The notes below the pieces were generated by a model that ran no database searches, had not been told where the DNA came from, and was given only the letters and a program-made list of their open reading frames with translations. The position numbers and the translations under genes were made by a program. From the NCBI GenBank assembly GCA_014960805.1, contig CP063163.1:2374001-2438000 (forward strand): a stretch of DNA of 64,000 bases, written 5' to 3'. Below, piece by piece: positions 50,212 through 59,611 of this stretch. This DNA is from Cytobacillus suaedae (GTDB lineage: Bacteria; Bacillota; Bacilli; Bacillales; Bacillaceae_L). The first letter of the stretch is position 1. Each line of letters starts with the position of its first letter.

Positions 50212-51744
50212 TTAATGCAGTACTCGGCCGCTACCTATGCTTTTTTTTTCATCTAGTAGTGTTTTAAAGTCCGTTTTTACTAACCATTCAGTTAATCTTT
50301 CAATATCTACTGAAAACACACGGTCCTTGGTAATCGAAGGAACCAGTTTACGCCCCTCTTCAAATACACTACGTGTAAGTGGTGCCATGTTCTCTACTCC
50401 ACGAAACTCCACGGCTTGCATGGCACACATTAACTCAATCGCTAACACTCTTCGAACATTAGCAATGATTTGATAGGCATGTCTGGATCCGATTGTTCCC
50501 ATACTTACATGATCCTCTTGATTGGCTGAGGAGGGAATTGAATCAACACTTGCCGGATGAGCCAATGTTTTATTTTCTGACACAAGAGAGGCAGCTGCAT
50601 ATTGCATAATCATCGCTCCTGATTGTAATCCAGGCTGTGGACTAAGGAATGCAGGTAAATCATTTAGCTGTGGATTGACCATTCGTTCGATTCTTCGCTC
50701 CGAAATGTTTGCTAACTCTGCCATTCCTATTTTTAAAAAGTCCATTGCGAATGCGATTGGCTGACCATGGAAGTTCCCACCCGACAAAACTTTATTTCCA
50801 CCATCAAAAATAAGTGGATTATCAGTTGCTGCATTCATTTCAATTTCTAATTTTTCTCGAACATAACCTAACACTTGTAGTGACGCCCCGTGTACCTGAG
50901 GTATACACCTTAAGGAATAAGCATCCTGAACTCTGATCTCCCCTTGCCTTGTTGTTAATTTACTGCCGTCTACAAAACTACGAATTCGTTCAGCTACTTC
51001 AATTTGTTCCTTGTAGCCTCTTGCTGTATGAATATCTTCATCAAAGGCATCAACGATTCCTTGTAAGCCTTCTAATGTTAAAGCTGCAATGGTATCGGCT
51101 TGTAGAGCTAAGTTTGAAGCTTCAATGTAATTTATCAACCCCATCGCTGTCATGGCTTGAGTACCATTAATTAGCGCTAAACCTTCCTTCGCCTTTAATG
51201 TAATCGGTTGTAAACCTGTCATCTCAAACGCTTTCGAAGTTACCATTCTCTTGTTTTGATAGACAACTTCACCTTCACCAACTAAACATAAGGCAATGTG
51301 CGAGAGTGGTGCTAAATCTCCACTTGCTCCTAATGAACCTTGCTGTGGTACGACAGGGTGTATTCTGTGGTTTAATAAAGAAATTAATAACTCAACAGCT
51401 TCTCTTCGAATCCCAGAGAAACCTTTTAATAGGGCATTAACTCGAAGCAATACCATTGCTCTTGAAACATGCTCTGGAAATGGGTCTCCTATCCCACACG
51501 CATGACTACGAATTAAATTCAGTTGTAATTCATCTACATCACACTGATCTATATAAACATCACTGAACTTACCAAACCCAGTAGTTATTCCATAGACTAC
51601 TCTTTTATCTTTGACTATATCATCAACTGCTTTTCGGCTTGCTTCCACTTGGTCCCATACATTTTCAGGAACTTCTACTTTTTCAAACTCGTAGATTACC
51701 TTATTTGCTTTATCAATGGTCAATGAATTCCCTGTAAGTTTCAC
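50212..51744 (-). CDS. hutH: Histidine ammonia-lyase
   Basis: Deaminates L-histidine to urocanate. 510 residues. The self-made MIO cofactor comes from the Ala-Ser-Gly in [14 protein letters not shown]. Also [21 protein letters not shown] and the C-terminal [15 protein letters not shown]. Start is GTG 51744, with AAAGGAG upstream. Transcription from hutP must pass the HutP-type terminator at 51784-51837, so hutH is the gene directly under antitermination control. Confidence 0.96.
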   Translation of the reverse strand: MKLTGNSLTIDKANKVIYEFEKVEVPENVWDQVEASRKAVDDIVKDKRVVYGITTGFGKFSDVYIDQCDVDELQLNLIRSHACGIGDPFPEHVSRAMVLLRVNALLKGFSGIRREAVELLISLLNHRIHPVVPQQGSLGASGDLAPLSHIALCLVGEGEVVYQNKRMVTSKAFEMTGLQPITLKAKEGLALINGTQAMTAMGLINYIEASNLALQADTIAALTLEGLQGIVDAFDEDIHTARGYKEQIEVAERIRSFVDGSKLTTRQGEIRVQDAYSLRCIPQVHGASLQVLGYVREKLEIEMNAATDNPLIFDGGNKVLSGGNFHGQPIAFAMDFLKIGMAELANISERRIERMVNPQLNDLPAFLSPQPGLQSGAMIMQYAAASLVSENKTLAHPASVDSIPSSANQEDHVSMGTIGSRHAYQIIANVRRVLAIELMCAMQAVEFRGVENMAPLTRSVFEEGRKLVPSITKDRVFSVDIERLTEWLVKTDFKTLLDEKKSIGSGRVLH

Positions 51745-51783
51745 TATATAAACACTCCTTTGCTATTTTCCGTAAATACAACA

Positions 51784-51837
51784 AAAAAGGAGCCATACCA
51801 AATCAATGATTCAAAGAATCATTTTTGGTACAGCCCC
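51784..51837 (-). terminator. HutP-controlled terminator between hutP and hutH
   Basis: On the minus strand GGGGCTGTACCAAA and TTTGGTATGGCTCC pair (with G-U pairs), enclosing a second perfect stem AATGATTC/GAATCATT, and TTTTTTG follows. It sits 40 bp before the hutH start and directly after the UAG repeats. Confidence 0.9.
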
Positions 51838-51861
51838 CTAATGACTAATTACTATGGGCTA
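51838..51861 (-). promoter_or_regulatory. HutP binding site: four UAG triplets at 7-nt period
   Basis: On the minus-strand transcript UAG occurs at 51861-51859, 51854-51852, 51847-51845 and 51840-51838, each separated by exactly 4 nt. This is the pattern bound by the HutP hexamer with L-histidine and Mg2+ in Bacillus subtilis. The first triplet is 6 nt after the hutP stop codon, and the terminator stem begins immediately after the last. Confidence 0.9.
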
Positions 51862-51867
51862 GTAATT

Positions 51868-52320
51868 TTATATATGATTTATTCCAAGGCCGATTGCCTC
51901 GTGTTCGGCTCCTTTAACCGGAGCTCCGATAGTTCCATAGAGCGCAACTGCAATCCATTCTCCTTCAGCATCTGCTTGATATGGCTTTCCTCTAACTACT
52001 GAAAAGCTTAAGCCAACCGAGCGTAAGACCGTTCCTAGAAGGACTTGCCCTCTTGTAACACCATGTAATGCTTCCATAATTGCATGATATAAAGCATGCG
52101 TTTCGCGGTACACATTTGTTTCAATGACACCATTTCTCTTAGCAGCAGTTTCAATTGCAGCCACAATCTTATTGGTTTCCATTGAACCTGTTTTACCCTG
52201 GCAGAATACAAATCCTTGTAATCTTAAATCCTTAATGTATTCCTGGTTTACCTCGTCTGGTCCGAAAAGTGCTAGGTGCATGGCATTTTTGCCAATTCGA
52301 TGATCTGGTTTTACGTCCAT
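51868..52320 (-). CDS. hutP: Hut operon antiterminator HutP
   Basis: RNA-binding protein that, with histidine and Mg2+, opens the terminator before hutH. 150 residues, as in relatives. The histidine/metal site is seen in [13 protein letters not shown] and the C-terminal [32 protein letters not shown] lies in the hexamer core. ATG 52320 has only a weak ribosome site (AAAGA). It has its own promoter and UAG triplets in its leader. Confidence 0.94.
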   Translation of the reverse strand: MDVKPDHRIGKNAMHLALFGPDEVNQEYIKDLRLQGFVFCQGKTGSMETNKIVAAIETAAKRNGVIETNVYRETHALYHAIMEALHGVTRGQVLLGTVLRSVGLSFSVVRGKPYQADAEGEWIAVALYGTIGAPVKGAEHEAIGLGINHI

Positions 52321-52360
52321 TCTTTATCACACAATTCTATGTTTATTTTAAACTTATATT

Positions 52361-52412
52361 CTAATAACTAATGTCTACTTACAATTTTATAGATGGACAA
52401 TTAGAATGTCAA
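52361..52412 (-). promoter_or_regulatory. hutP promoter followed by three UAG triplets
   Basis: On the minus strand TTGACA (52407-52412), 17-nt spacer, TAAAAT (52384-52389). Directly downstream UAG occurs at 52377-52375, 52370-52368 and 52363-52361, again with exact 4-nt spacing. The predicted start of transcription is at or just before the first triplet. There is no terminator in this leader. Confidence 0.65.
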
Positions 52413-52444
52413 TGTGAGTAGTTATAATATTAGAAAAATTATAC

Positions 52445-53776
52445 TTATAGGAATATATAAGCTATAGGTGTTGCAAAGATCAAAGTAAGAATTGTTCTTT
52501 CAACCCATAAGACTAAAAGTTTAGGAATACTGATTGGAATTTCTGTTGATAAAATACAAGGGATTAATGCTGAGAAAAATAAAATCGCTGACACAGAAAC
52601 AACCCCAATAACAAATTTAGTAATCATAGGTGCTTCTACTACTAAAAGTGCTGGCAAGAACATTTCAGCAATCTCTATTGCCGAAGCTTTTGCTGCCAGT
52701 AATGGTTCAGGAATCTGCAATAACAAGGTAAAAGGATAGTAAATATAGCCAAGTATATCAAATACCGGTGTATATTCAGCAAGGACTAGCCCCAATAAAC
52801 CAACTGATAAAATAGATGGTAAAATCCCCATCGTCATAACAAACCCATCTTTTAGGTTAGCAACGATATTTTTTACGAGGCTAGGAGAAGTTTGAGATGC
52901 ATCCATTGCATATCTCCATGCTGTTTTTAGACGATCCTTTTTAATGACTTCTTCTGGGTTCCCTTTACCATCATAATATTCATTACTAAGGCTATTTAAT
53001 GGCCAGATTCGAACTGTAACCGCAGTAACTAAAAATGTAACAACTAAGGTTGACCAAAAATACACATTCCAAATTTCCATGAGCCCTAGTGTTTTTGCAA
53101 CAACAATCATAAAGGTTGCTGAAACAGTTGAAAAACCGGTAGCAATGATTGTTGCTTCTTTAATTGTATATTTCCCTTCTTTAAAAACGCGGTTTGTAAT
53201 TAATAAGCCTATAGAATAACTCCCTACAAATGATGCAACTGCATCAATAGCAGATCTTCCTGGTGTTTTCCAGATTGGTCTCATCACAGGCTGTAATAAC
53301 ACCCCAATAAACTCTAATAATCCATATCCAACCAGTAACGCTAAAAAAACAGAACCAATTGGAACTAACACTCCGACAGGAATAACGAGTTTCTCGTAAA
53401 GAAAAGGCCCCATACTTGGCGCAAATAACCACTCAGGTCCTACTTTGAAAACTAGCATTATGGCAACAAGTAATCCGACCACTTTAAATAAGGAAAATAC
53501 AGTATTTACTCTATTTTTATTCCAAGTCTTTGTGTAAAAAGGATAAATTGCACCTAGTAAAATGACAATCAGAGCATAATACGGTACTGCAGTCGAAAAT
53601 GTAGTATTGATCCATGTAACTAAGTGATCTAGTGGGATTGAAGATTTTTCTCCAATTGTAATAGGAATAAAAAACATGAAAATACCTATTGCACTAAAAA
53701 AGAAAAATTTAAATAAATTTGACCCATTATTAAGTCCTGGTTTGTAACTTACATTTACATTTGTATTACTTTTCAT
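52445..53776 (-). CDS. YjiH-type nucleoside-recognition/gate-domain membrane transporter of the hut cluster
   Basis: 443 residues with about ten hydrophobic segments; FFFFSAIGIFMFFIPITIGEKSSIP at the start and GRSAIDAVASFVGSYSIGLLITN identify the YjiH family (nucleoside-recognition/Gate domains). AGAAGGTGAGG precedes ATG 53776. It lies between hutG and hutP with a terminator in front and a CodY-like box 57 bp upstream, so it likely has its own promoter. Position suggests it exchanges histidine or a breakdown product such as formamide, glutamate or urocanate; classical Bacillus operons use the unrelated HutM here. Confidence 0.83.
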   Translation of the reverse strand: MKSNTNVNVSYKPGLNNGSNLFKFFFFSAIGIFMFFIPITIGEKSSIPLDHLVTWINTTFSTAVPYYALIVILLGAIYPFYTKTWNKNRVNTVFSLFKVVGLLVAIMLVFKVGPEWLFAPSMGPFLYEKLVIPVGVLVPIGSVFLALLVGYGLLEFIGVLLQPVMRPIWKTPGRSAIDAVASFVGSYSIGLLITNRVFKEGKYTIKEATIIATGFSTVSATFMIVVAKTLGLMEIWNVYFWSTLVVTFLVTAVTVRIWPLNSLSNEYYDGKGNPEEVIKKDRLKTAWRYAMDASQTSPSLVKNIVANLKDGFVMTMGILPSILSVGLLGLVLAEYTPVFDILGYIYYPFTLLLQIPEPLLAAKASAIEIAEMFLPALLVVEAPMITKFVIGVVSVSAILFFSALIPCILSTEIPISIPKLLVLWVERTILTLIFATPIAYIFL

Positions 53777-53832
53777 AAGCTATACCTCACCTTCTTTTAT
53801 TAAATTTATTATTACAAGCACATATATAATTC

Positions 53833-53850
53833 TGATATTTCAGAAAATAA
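53833..53850. promoter_or_regulatory. CodY-like box upstream of the YjiH-type gene
   Basis: TGATATTTCAGAAAATAA, identical to 49942-49959; ATATTTCAGAAAATA (53835-53849) matches the CodY consensus at 12 of 15 positions. A TTCTGA/TCAGAA inverted repeat overlaps it. Confidence 0.5.
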
Positions 53851-53853
53851 TAG

Positions 53854-53883
53854 TTAGAAAAGTAGTGAACAACACTACTTTTC
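53854..53883 (-). terminator. Terminator of the hutU-hutI-hutG segment
   Basis: AAAAGTAGTG and CACTACTTTT arms around a short loop, directly behind the hutG stop; TCTAACTATT follows on the minus strand, so termination may be incomplete. Confidence 0.65.
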
Positions 53884-54873
53884 TTATACTCTCATCGAAA
53901 GCCCAGTCAAGAACGACAACATCACATGTACTCCAGCTTTCACAGTTGCTTCCCCAACATCTTTATTCGGGTCAAGGCACACCATGTCCATGGCTTTCAC
54001 TTTTGAATATTGGCCAGCGATGGTGACCGCTTCAAACAATTCATCTGTTCTCATCCCGCCTGGAGAAGAAGCAGGTGCACCCGGAGCAATCCCAATATCA
54101 AGAACATCCATATCAACGGTTAAGTAAATGGTGTCCACTTTTTCCGAAAGCTCATCAAGGGCCGCTTGAACAGTTGCTTCTATTCCCTTTCTTCGAGCTT
54201 CCCTTAATGTAATATAATTTAACTTCACTTCATCAGCATATTGTTTCAGTGATTTAGAATTGAAGAAGCCATGTAAGCCAATATTGTAAATGTTCTCGCC
54301 TTTAACATGTCCACTCTCAATTACATTCCGAATCGGAGTGCCATTTGCTGGACCAAACTCCTTCATGTCACGAAGATCAAAATGAGTATCAAATTGAAGA
54401 ATCCCTATTTCTTCATTGGGATGGGCATGTTTCCACCCTTTAATCAGCATCGCTGTGATAGAATGGTCTCCTCCAATTACAAGTGGAAAGGTTGAGGGAT
54501 GGTTCATGCGCATCCCTTCCATTGCCTCAACAATATTGCGATGACATAAAGCAATATCTGTTACATGCTGCCTTACATCTCCAAGATCAACAACGTTTAA
54601 GTTTACTAGATCAACATCATAATCAAGGTTATAGGTGGAAAACGACTTCCATGCTCTCCTTATTGCATCAGGATTTTCACTTGCCGATGATGCACTAATG
54701 GAAGATCGAGAAAGCGGAACCCCTAGTATGGTTACATCATAATGGGACCAATCCGGTGTTTCACCTTCATTGAGTGTTTTTATCCACTCATTAACCTTTG
54801 GTTCAGCAATTCCATCGCTCTTTCGCCACTTAAAATTAGGAGGATTTAATAATGGATACGGATATTGCTTCAT
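53884..54873 (-). CDS. hutG: Formimidoylglutamase
   Basis: Arginase/agmatinase-family Mn enzyme cleaving N-formimidoyl-L-glutamate to glutamate and formamide. 329 residues. Metal motifs IGGDHSITAM, LQFDTHFDLRD and DMDVLDIGIAPGAPASSPGG are all intact. Its ATG (54873) overlaps the hutI stop by 4 bp (ATGA), so the pair is coupled. Confidence 0.93.
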   Translation of the reverse strand: MKQYPYPLLNPPNFKWRKSDGIAEPKVNEWIKTLNEGETPDWSHYDVTILGVPLSRSSISASSASENPDAIRRAWKSFSTYNLDYDVDLVNLNVVDLGDVRQHVTDIALCHRNIVEAMEGMRMNHPSTFPLVIGGDHSITAMLIKGWKHAHPNEEIGILQFDTHFDLRDMKEFGPANGTPIRNVIESGHVKGENIYNIGLHGFFNSKSLKQYADEVKLNYITLREARRKGIEATVQAALDELSEKVDTIYLTVDMDVLDIGIAPGAPASSPGGMRTDELFEAVTIAGQYSKVKAMDMVCLDPNKDVGEATVKAGVHVMLSFLTGLSMRV

Positions 54874-56150
54874 AATAGTCTCCCGTTCTGAACAACTAGT
54901 TTCCCTGTTTTAACAACTGTATCTGTATGGTTCATTCCATAATGATAGATTAATTGATAGTAATTAGGTACATTAAAAATCGTGATATCTGCTTTTTTCC
55001 CTTGTTCAATGCTTCCCACTTCATGACCTCTTTTAATTGCATGAGCAGCATTAATGGTTGTAGCCACTAACACCTCAGAAGGAGTCATCCCCATGTTTAA
55101 GCAGCCTAGGTTCATGATAAACGGTAATGAAATCGTCGGTGATGATCCTGGGTTACTATCTGTTGATAGCGCTATAGGTACACCTGCATCAATCATTTTA
55201 CGCCCGTTCGCAAAATCAGCCATTAAGAAAAAGGCAGTACCAGGTAAGAGGACTCCAATTACATTTTTTTCAGCCATTGCTTGAATTCCCTCATCCGATA
55301 CACGTAATAAATGGTCAGCAGAAATTGCTCCAACCTCTGCAGCTAACTCTGCTCCGGCATATGGTTCAATTTCATCCGCATGAATCTTTGCTACTAACCC
55401 ATGTTTAACCCCTGCTTCTAAAATCCTTTTGGATTGCTCTGGAGTAAACACACCTCGTTCACAAAAGACATCATTGAACTCTGCTAATCCTAACTCTGCC
55501 ACTTTAGGAATCATTTCATTTATGACTAAATCCACAAATTCATCAGGGCTTTCCTTGTAGTTTGCAGGAAGTGCATGAGCACCCATAAAGGTACTTACAA
55601 TATCAATTGGATGATTTTCATGTAGAGATTTTGCAACCTCTAACTGCTTTAACTCATGCTCCCACGCTAAGCCATAGCCACTTTTCGCTTCTACAGTTGT
55701 TACCCCATGTAGTAAAAATTGATTTAGGCGTTTGTAGCTTTCTTCAAACAATTGTTCATGGGTTGCTTCTCGAGTGGATCTAGTTGTTGAGTGGATTCCT
55801 CCACCTGCATTCATGATTTCCATATAACTTGCGCCCTGAAGTCTCATAGTAAATTCATTTTCACGACTTCCTGCATGGACAAGATGTGTATGTGGATCAA
55901 CTAGTCCTGGAGTTACAATTTTTCCAGTCGCATCGATTACGTCTGCTTCAGCAAGGCGTTCTTTGTATTGTTGGCTGACTTCAGCATCTGTCCCGACTGC
56001 TTGTATGATACCATTCTCAAGCCATATACTACCATCTTCAATAATGTGAAGTTCGTTCATATCCTGACCTTTTAATGGTGAACTTGAACTACCTGTTAAG
56101 GTAATTAGTTGATTTGCATGTCTAATAAATATAGGTTTTTGTGACATCAT
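54870..56150 (-). CDS. hutI: Imidazolonepropionase
   Basis: Amidohydrolase opening 4-imidazolone-5-propionate to formiminoglutamate. 426 residues. Metal motif GLVDPHTHLVHAGSREN (His-x-His), AKIHADEIEPYAGAE, AISADHLLRVS and Asp in ALSTDSNPGSSPT. Two ATG codons follow GGAG; either may be used. A 338-bp gap with a 52-bp tandem array separates it from hutU, so it may not be in the same transcript. Confidence 0.95.
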   Translation of the reverse strand: MMSQKPIFIRHANQLITLTGSSSSPLKGQDMNELHIIEDGSIWLENGIIQAVGTDAEVSQQYKERLAEADVIDATGKIVTPGLVDPHTHLVHAGSRENEFTMRLQGASYMEIMNAGGGIHSTTRSTREATHEQLFEESYKRLNQFLLHGVTTVEAKSGYGLAWEHELKQLEVAKSLHENHPIDIVSTFMGAHALPANYKESPDEFVDLVINEMIPKVAELGLAEFNDVFCERGVFTPEQSKRILEAGVKHGLVAKIHADEIEPYAGAELAAEVGAISADHLLRVSDEGIQAMAEKNVIGVLLPGTAFFLMADFANGRKMIDAGVPIALSTDSNPGSSPTISLPFIMNLGCLNMGMTPSEVLVATTINAAHAIKRGHEVGSIEQGKKADITIFNVPNYYQLIYHYGMNHTDTVVKTGKLVVQNGRLL

Positions 56151-56182
56151 AAGCTCCTTTCTTATTTCATCTTTTCAAAATG

Positions 56183-56488
56183 AGGTTGTATGAACGCTTT
56201 ATGAACCCTCAAACATTGCTATTTTGAGAAAAGAGGTCGCATAAACGGGTTTACGAGCCCTCAACTATTGTAATTTTGGAAAAGGAGGTCCCATAAATGG
56301 ATTTATGAGCCCTCAACTGTTGTAATTTCGGAAAAGGAGGTCCCATAAATGGATTTACGAACCCTCAACTATTGTATTTTCGCAAAAGGTGGTCCCGTAA
56401 ACGGATCCAGGAACCCTCTACCATTGTGACTCCGGCAAACCAGGTCACATAACAAATCTATGAATGCTCAATCATTTAAAACATACTA
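56183..56488. repeat. Tandem array of 52-bp units (6 copies), family B
   Basis: The A-G-G-T core begins at 56183, 56234, 56286, 56338, 56390 and 56442: one step of 51 and four of exactly 52. Units read roughly AAAAGGAGGTCCCATAAATG then GATTTATGAGCCCTCAACTG, and each carries a near-palindrome such as CATAAAT-GG-ATTTATG. The sequence is unrelated to the array at 11.7-12.1 kb, yet the period is the same. It lies between hutU and hutI and fills the gap; no open frame spans it. The outer copies are the most diverged. Confidence 0.92.
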
Positions 56489-58156
56489 CTAATCTAGCAT
56501 CGGAATGTTAATTCCCTTATCCTTCGCGGTTTTAATTGCAAGGTCATAACCAGCATCAGCATGGCGGACAACTCCCATTCCTGGATCGGTTGTGAGTACT
56601 CTTTCTAGGCGTTTTTCAGCTTCCTTCGTTCCATCGGCGACAATAACCATACCAGCATGAAGTGAGTAGCCCATACCTACACCACCACCATGATGAACCG
56701 ATACCCAGCTTGCTCCGCCAATACTATTAATCAATGCATTTAAAATTGGCCAGTCAGCAACTGCGTCACTTCCATCTATCATTGCCTCTGTCTCACGATT
56801 TGGTGAAGCAACAGAACCTGAGTCCAGATGGTCACGACCGATAACGATTGGTGCCTTAAGCTCCCCACTTGCAACCATGTCATTGATGATTTTTCCAAAC
56901 TTCGCTCGCTCACCATAGCCTAACCAGCAGATTCTTGCAGGTAGCCCTTGGAATTGTATTTTTTCCTGTGCCATCTTAATCCACTTGCAAAGATGCTCAT
57001 TATCACTAAATTCACGAAGAATCACTTCATCTGTTTTATAAATATCTTCAGGATCGCCAGATAAAGCTACCCAACGGAACGGGCCTTTTCCTTCACAAAA
57101 TTGAGGGCGAATGTAAGCTGGAACAAATCCCGGGAAGTCGAACGCGTTTTCAACACCTTCATCCTTTGCTACCTGGCGAATGTTATTTCCATAATCGAAT
57201 GTAATTGCACCTTGCTTTTGCATATCCAGCATGGCACGTACATGTGTCGCAATACTTTGTTTTGCTTTTTCCACATAAACCTGCGGATGACGATTTTTCA
57301 TCTCAGCAGCTTCCTCTAAAGCCATACCAGCCGGGGTGTAACCATTTAGTGGGTCATGTGCTGATGTTTGGTCTGTTAACACATCTGGGATAAAGCCTTT
57401 TTCAAGCATTTCTGGAAGTAGTTCAGCAGCATTCCCTAAAAGCCCAATTGAAAGTGGCTTCCCTTCTTTTTTCGCCTCTAACGCCATCTGAATTGCTTCA
57501 TCTAAATTTTCAGTCATTGTATCTAAGTATTTCGTATCTAATCGGCGTTGAATACGTGTAGGATCTACCTCAATAGCAATACAAACGCCATCATTTAGTG
57601 TTACTGCAAGAGGTTGTGCTCCACCCATGCCACCTAATCCAGCCGTTAATGTAATTGTTCCTTGTAATGTTCCGTTAAAATGTTGGCGGCCACACTCTGC
57701 AAAGGTTTCATAGGTTCCTTGGACAATCCCCTGACTCCCTATATAAATCCAGCTACCTGCCGTCATTTGACCGTACATCATTAAGCCTTTTTTATCTAAT
57801 TCGTTAAAATGATCCCAGTTTGCCCACGCAGGAACTAAATTAGAATTAGCAATTAGAACTTTAGGTGCATCTGAGTGTGTTTTAAATACAGCAACAGGTT
57901 TACCTGACTGAACTAGTAATGTTTCATCGTTTTCTAAATTATGAAGCGTTTTCACAATTGCGTCATAGCTGTCCCAGTTACGTGCCGCCTTTCCGATTCC
58001 ACCATACACAACTAAATCTTCAGGTCGTTCAGCCACATCTTCATTTAAGTTGTTCATTAGCATGCGTAGTGCTGCCTCTTGAATCCAGCCCTTTGCATGA
58101 AGTTCTGATCCTGAATAATTCACGATTTTACGTTTACCTGTTTCGTTTGTTTGCAT
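56489..58156 (-). CDS. hutU: Urocanate hydratase
   Basis: NAD+-containing urocanase, urocanate to 4-imidazolone-5-propionate. 555 residues. [20 protein letters not shown] is the NAD-binding glycine segment, [19 protein letters not shown] holds the conserved Cys, and [14 protein letters not shown] with [16 protein letters not shown] are typical. AGGGTGG precedes ATG 58156. It is upstream of the rest of the hut genes, not between hutH and hutI as in Bacillus subtilis. Confidence 0.97.
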   Translation of the reverse strand: MQTNETGKRKIVNYSGSELHAKGWIQEAALRMLMNNLNEDVAERPEDLVVYGGIGKAARNWDSYDAIVKTLHNLENDETLLVQSGKPVAVFKTHSDAPKVLIANSNLVPAWANWDHFNELDKKGLMMYGQMTAGSWIYIGSQGIVQGTYETFAECGRQHFNGTLQGTITLTAGLGGMGGAQPLAVTLNDGVCIAIEVDPTRIQRRLDTKYLDTMTENLDEAIQMALEAKKEGKPLSIGLLGNAAELLPEMLEKGFIPDVLTDQTSAHDPLNGYTPAGMALEEAAEMKNRHPQVYVEKAKQSIATHVRAMLDMQKQGAITFDYGNNIRQVAKDEGVENAFDFPGFVPAYIRPQFCEGKGPFRWVALSGDPEDIYKTDEVILREFSDNEHLCKWIKMAQEKIQFQGLPARICWLGYGERAKFGKIINDMVASGELKAPIVIGRDHLDSGSVASPNRETEAMIDGSDAVADWPILNALINSIGGASWVSVHHGGGVGMGYSLHAGMVIVADGTKEAEKRLERVLTTDPGMGVVRHADAGYDLAIKTAKDKGINIPMLD

Positions 58157-58175
58157 CGTTAAACCACCCTTTTTA

Positions 58176-58190
58176 AATATTCTGATAGTT
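58176..58190. promoter_or_regulatory. Weak CodY-like box upstream of hutU
   Basis: AATATTCTGATAGTT matches the CodY consensus AATTTTCWGAAAATT at 12 of 15 positions, 20-34 bp before the hutU start. No convincing -35/-10 pair was found in the AT-rich DNA behind it. Confidence 0.35.
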
Positions 58191-58341
58191 TAAGTGTATC
58201 GTGAATAAAGAGTGATAAAAACATAAAAAAGTAGCGAATTTCTATGATATTTTTCGATTTTCAATCAACAACTAACCATATTTTATATTTTTTATATAAA
58301 TTTTATAGATTTCTATACTTTTTATCGATTTTCCCCAAAAT

Positions 58342-58380
58342 AAAAAAGAGTGAATACCCTTTATAGGTCATTCACTCAGT
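58342..58380 (-). terminator. Terminator of the 206-residue membrane protein gene
   Basis: GAGTGAAT and ATTCACTC arms with an inner ACCTATAAAGGGT stem; TTTTTTATTTT follows on the minus strand. Confidence 0.85.
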
Positions 58381-58996
58381 TATCTGTGATCTTTTCAGCA
58401 TATAGTTCAGAGGAATTTCTCCTTAAAAATACCTTGTTCATCATTCCAAGTCCGTACGTACTTATCAACATCCAAATAAAGCTATAGCAAAACGTAAAGA
58501 GAACAATGTAAAGCATGATCACCCCATCAATGGAAGAGCTCACTGCTGGACCTAATATAGGGAACTTGATGCCGTACAACAAAATCAGGATACCAGCTGA
58601 TAGACTTAGTGACCCAATACTAACAACGACTAACCGATTTTTGAAATACCTTAGTCCTATTCCTAGACTTAGACCCAATAAACCAGTCGTAAAGGGAAAC
58701 ACAAATAATTCACTAGGCTGAATAATGGTAAGTAAGAAAATCGTTAGCAAATATGTAAGTAGCCCATTTTTTATTGAAATAACTGTAGACAGGACAATCG
58801 GTAAGGTCGTTAATACAGAAAGCGTATATCCTATTCCACTGAACACTCCTGCTGACTGAAAAATAGCTGCTAAGGTCGCTAACATAGCTCCTATCACTAG
58901 CCTAGTGGTCTTTGAGTAAGCTTCGTAATATTTCATCGTATCGTTCGTTAAATCATTATATAAGTATTTCTTGAATCGGTAGATCCATTGATGCAT
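58376..58996 (-). CDS. Hypothetical membrane protein (ECF S-component-like topology)
   Basis: 206 residues with five to six hydrophobic segments (TRLVIGAMLATLAAIFQSAG, LSVLTTLPIVLSTVISI, LLTYLLTIFLLTII, FVFPFTTGLLGLSLGIGL, then two more). The arrangement resembles small substrate-capture S components or DUF-type folding-helper membrane proteins, but no diagnostic motif is visible. GGGGGTG before ATG 58996. Function unknown. Confidence 0.65.
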   Translation of the reverse strand: MHQWIYRFKKYLYNDLTNDTMKYYEAYSKTTRLVIGAMLATLAAIFQSAGVFSGIGYTLSVLTTLPIVLSTVISIKNGLLTYLLTIFLLTIIQPSELFVFPFTTGLLGLSLGIGLRYFKNRLVVVSIGSLSLSAGILILLYGIKFPILGPAVSSSIDGVIMLYIVLFTFCYSFIWMLISTYGLGMMNKVFLRRNSSELYAEKITDN

Positions 58997-59043
58997 GCTT
59001 TCACCCCCTCATTTATGTGTATTCCTCATAACAAGTCCTTATC

Positions 59044-59598
59044 TCACACATTTTCCTTATATAAAATTGAAACGGGTGCCATCTCGAGCATATATTCCTG
59101 AAGCAATAACTGATGCATCGTTTTATCATGTACAACAGGGAATGCTAGGTCTACTATTTCTGTTATACCTAGCGATAGTCCAAGTTGTTCGGCTACAGCG
59201 AACGCTCCCATCGCTTGATGGTTTAAAATAAGCAAATGATTGAGTTGCTGCCAAGATCCAACTGCTCCTGCTAACATTTCTTGAAATTTAAATAAACCTT
59301 CTTCTACTTTCGACACTGTGGAACCCATTATTTTATCTTTTATCACATCTGGACGACGGTCAATTACATCAAATAACTGTTCAGCAACCTTCCCATGATG
59401 TTTTGTAGCGTCATTTATTTTTTCAATCGCTTCTCTTATATGAGGTTCTTTTATCATCGGTATTGTCTTATGAATTAACACTTCAAATGATAATTGTGTC
59501 GTTAGCACATGCTCAAACCACTTTTCTACTTCATTTAGTTGTTGTGTACGTGTTTTGTCATCTAACTCAATTAATACAACTTCGTTTGTTGGATTCAT
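59044..59598 (-). CDS. Hypothetical alpha-helical (four-helix-bundle-like) protein
   Basis: 184 residues, almost all helical, no membrane segment. A helix with HKTIPMIKEPHIREAIEKINDATKHHGKVAEQLF has the spacing of E and H residues found in hemerythrin- or ferritin-like bundles, though no exact family motif can be named. GAGGGG precedes ATG 59598, and the gene begins 13 bp after the beta-propeller gene, so the two probably share a transcript. Confidence 0.65.
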   Translation of the reverse strand: MNPTNEVVLIELDDKTRTQQLNEVEKWFEHVLTTQLSFEVLIHKTIPMIKEPHIREAIEKINDATKHHGKVAEQLFDVIDRRPDVIKDKIMGSTVSKVEEGLFKFQEMLAGAVGSWQQLNHLLILNHQAMGAFAVAEQLGLSLGITEIVDLAFPVVHDKTMHQLLLQEYMLEMAPVSILYKENV

Positions 59599-59611
59599 GA
59601 TTTCCCCTCAC

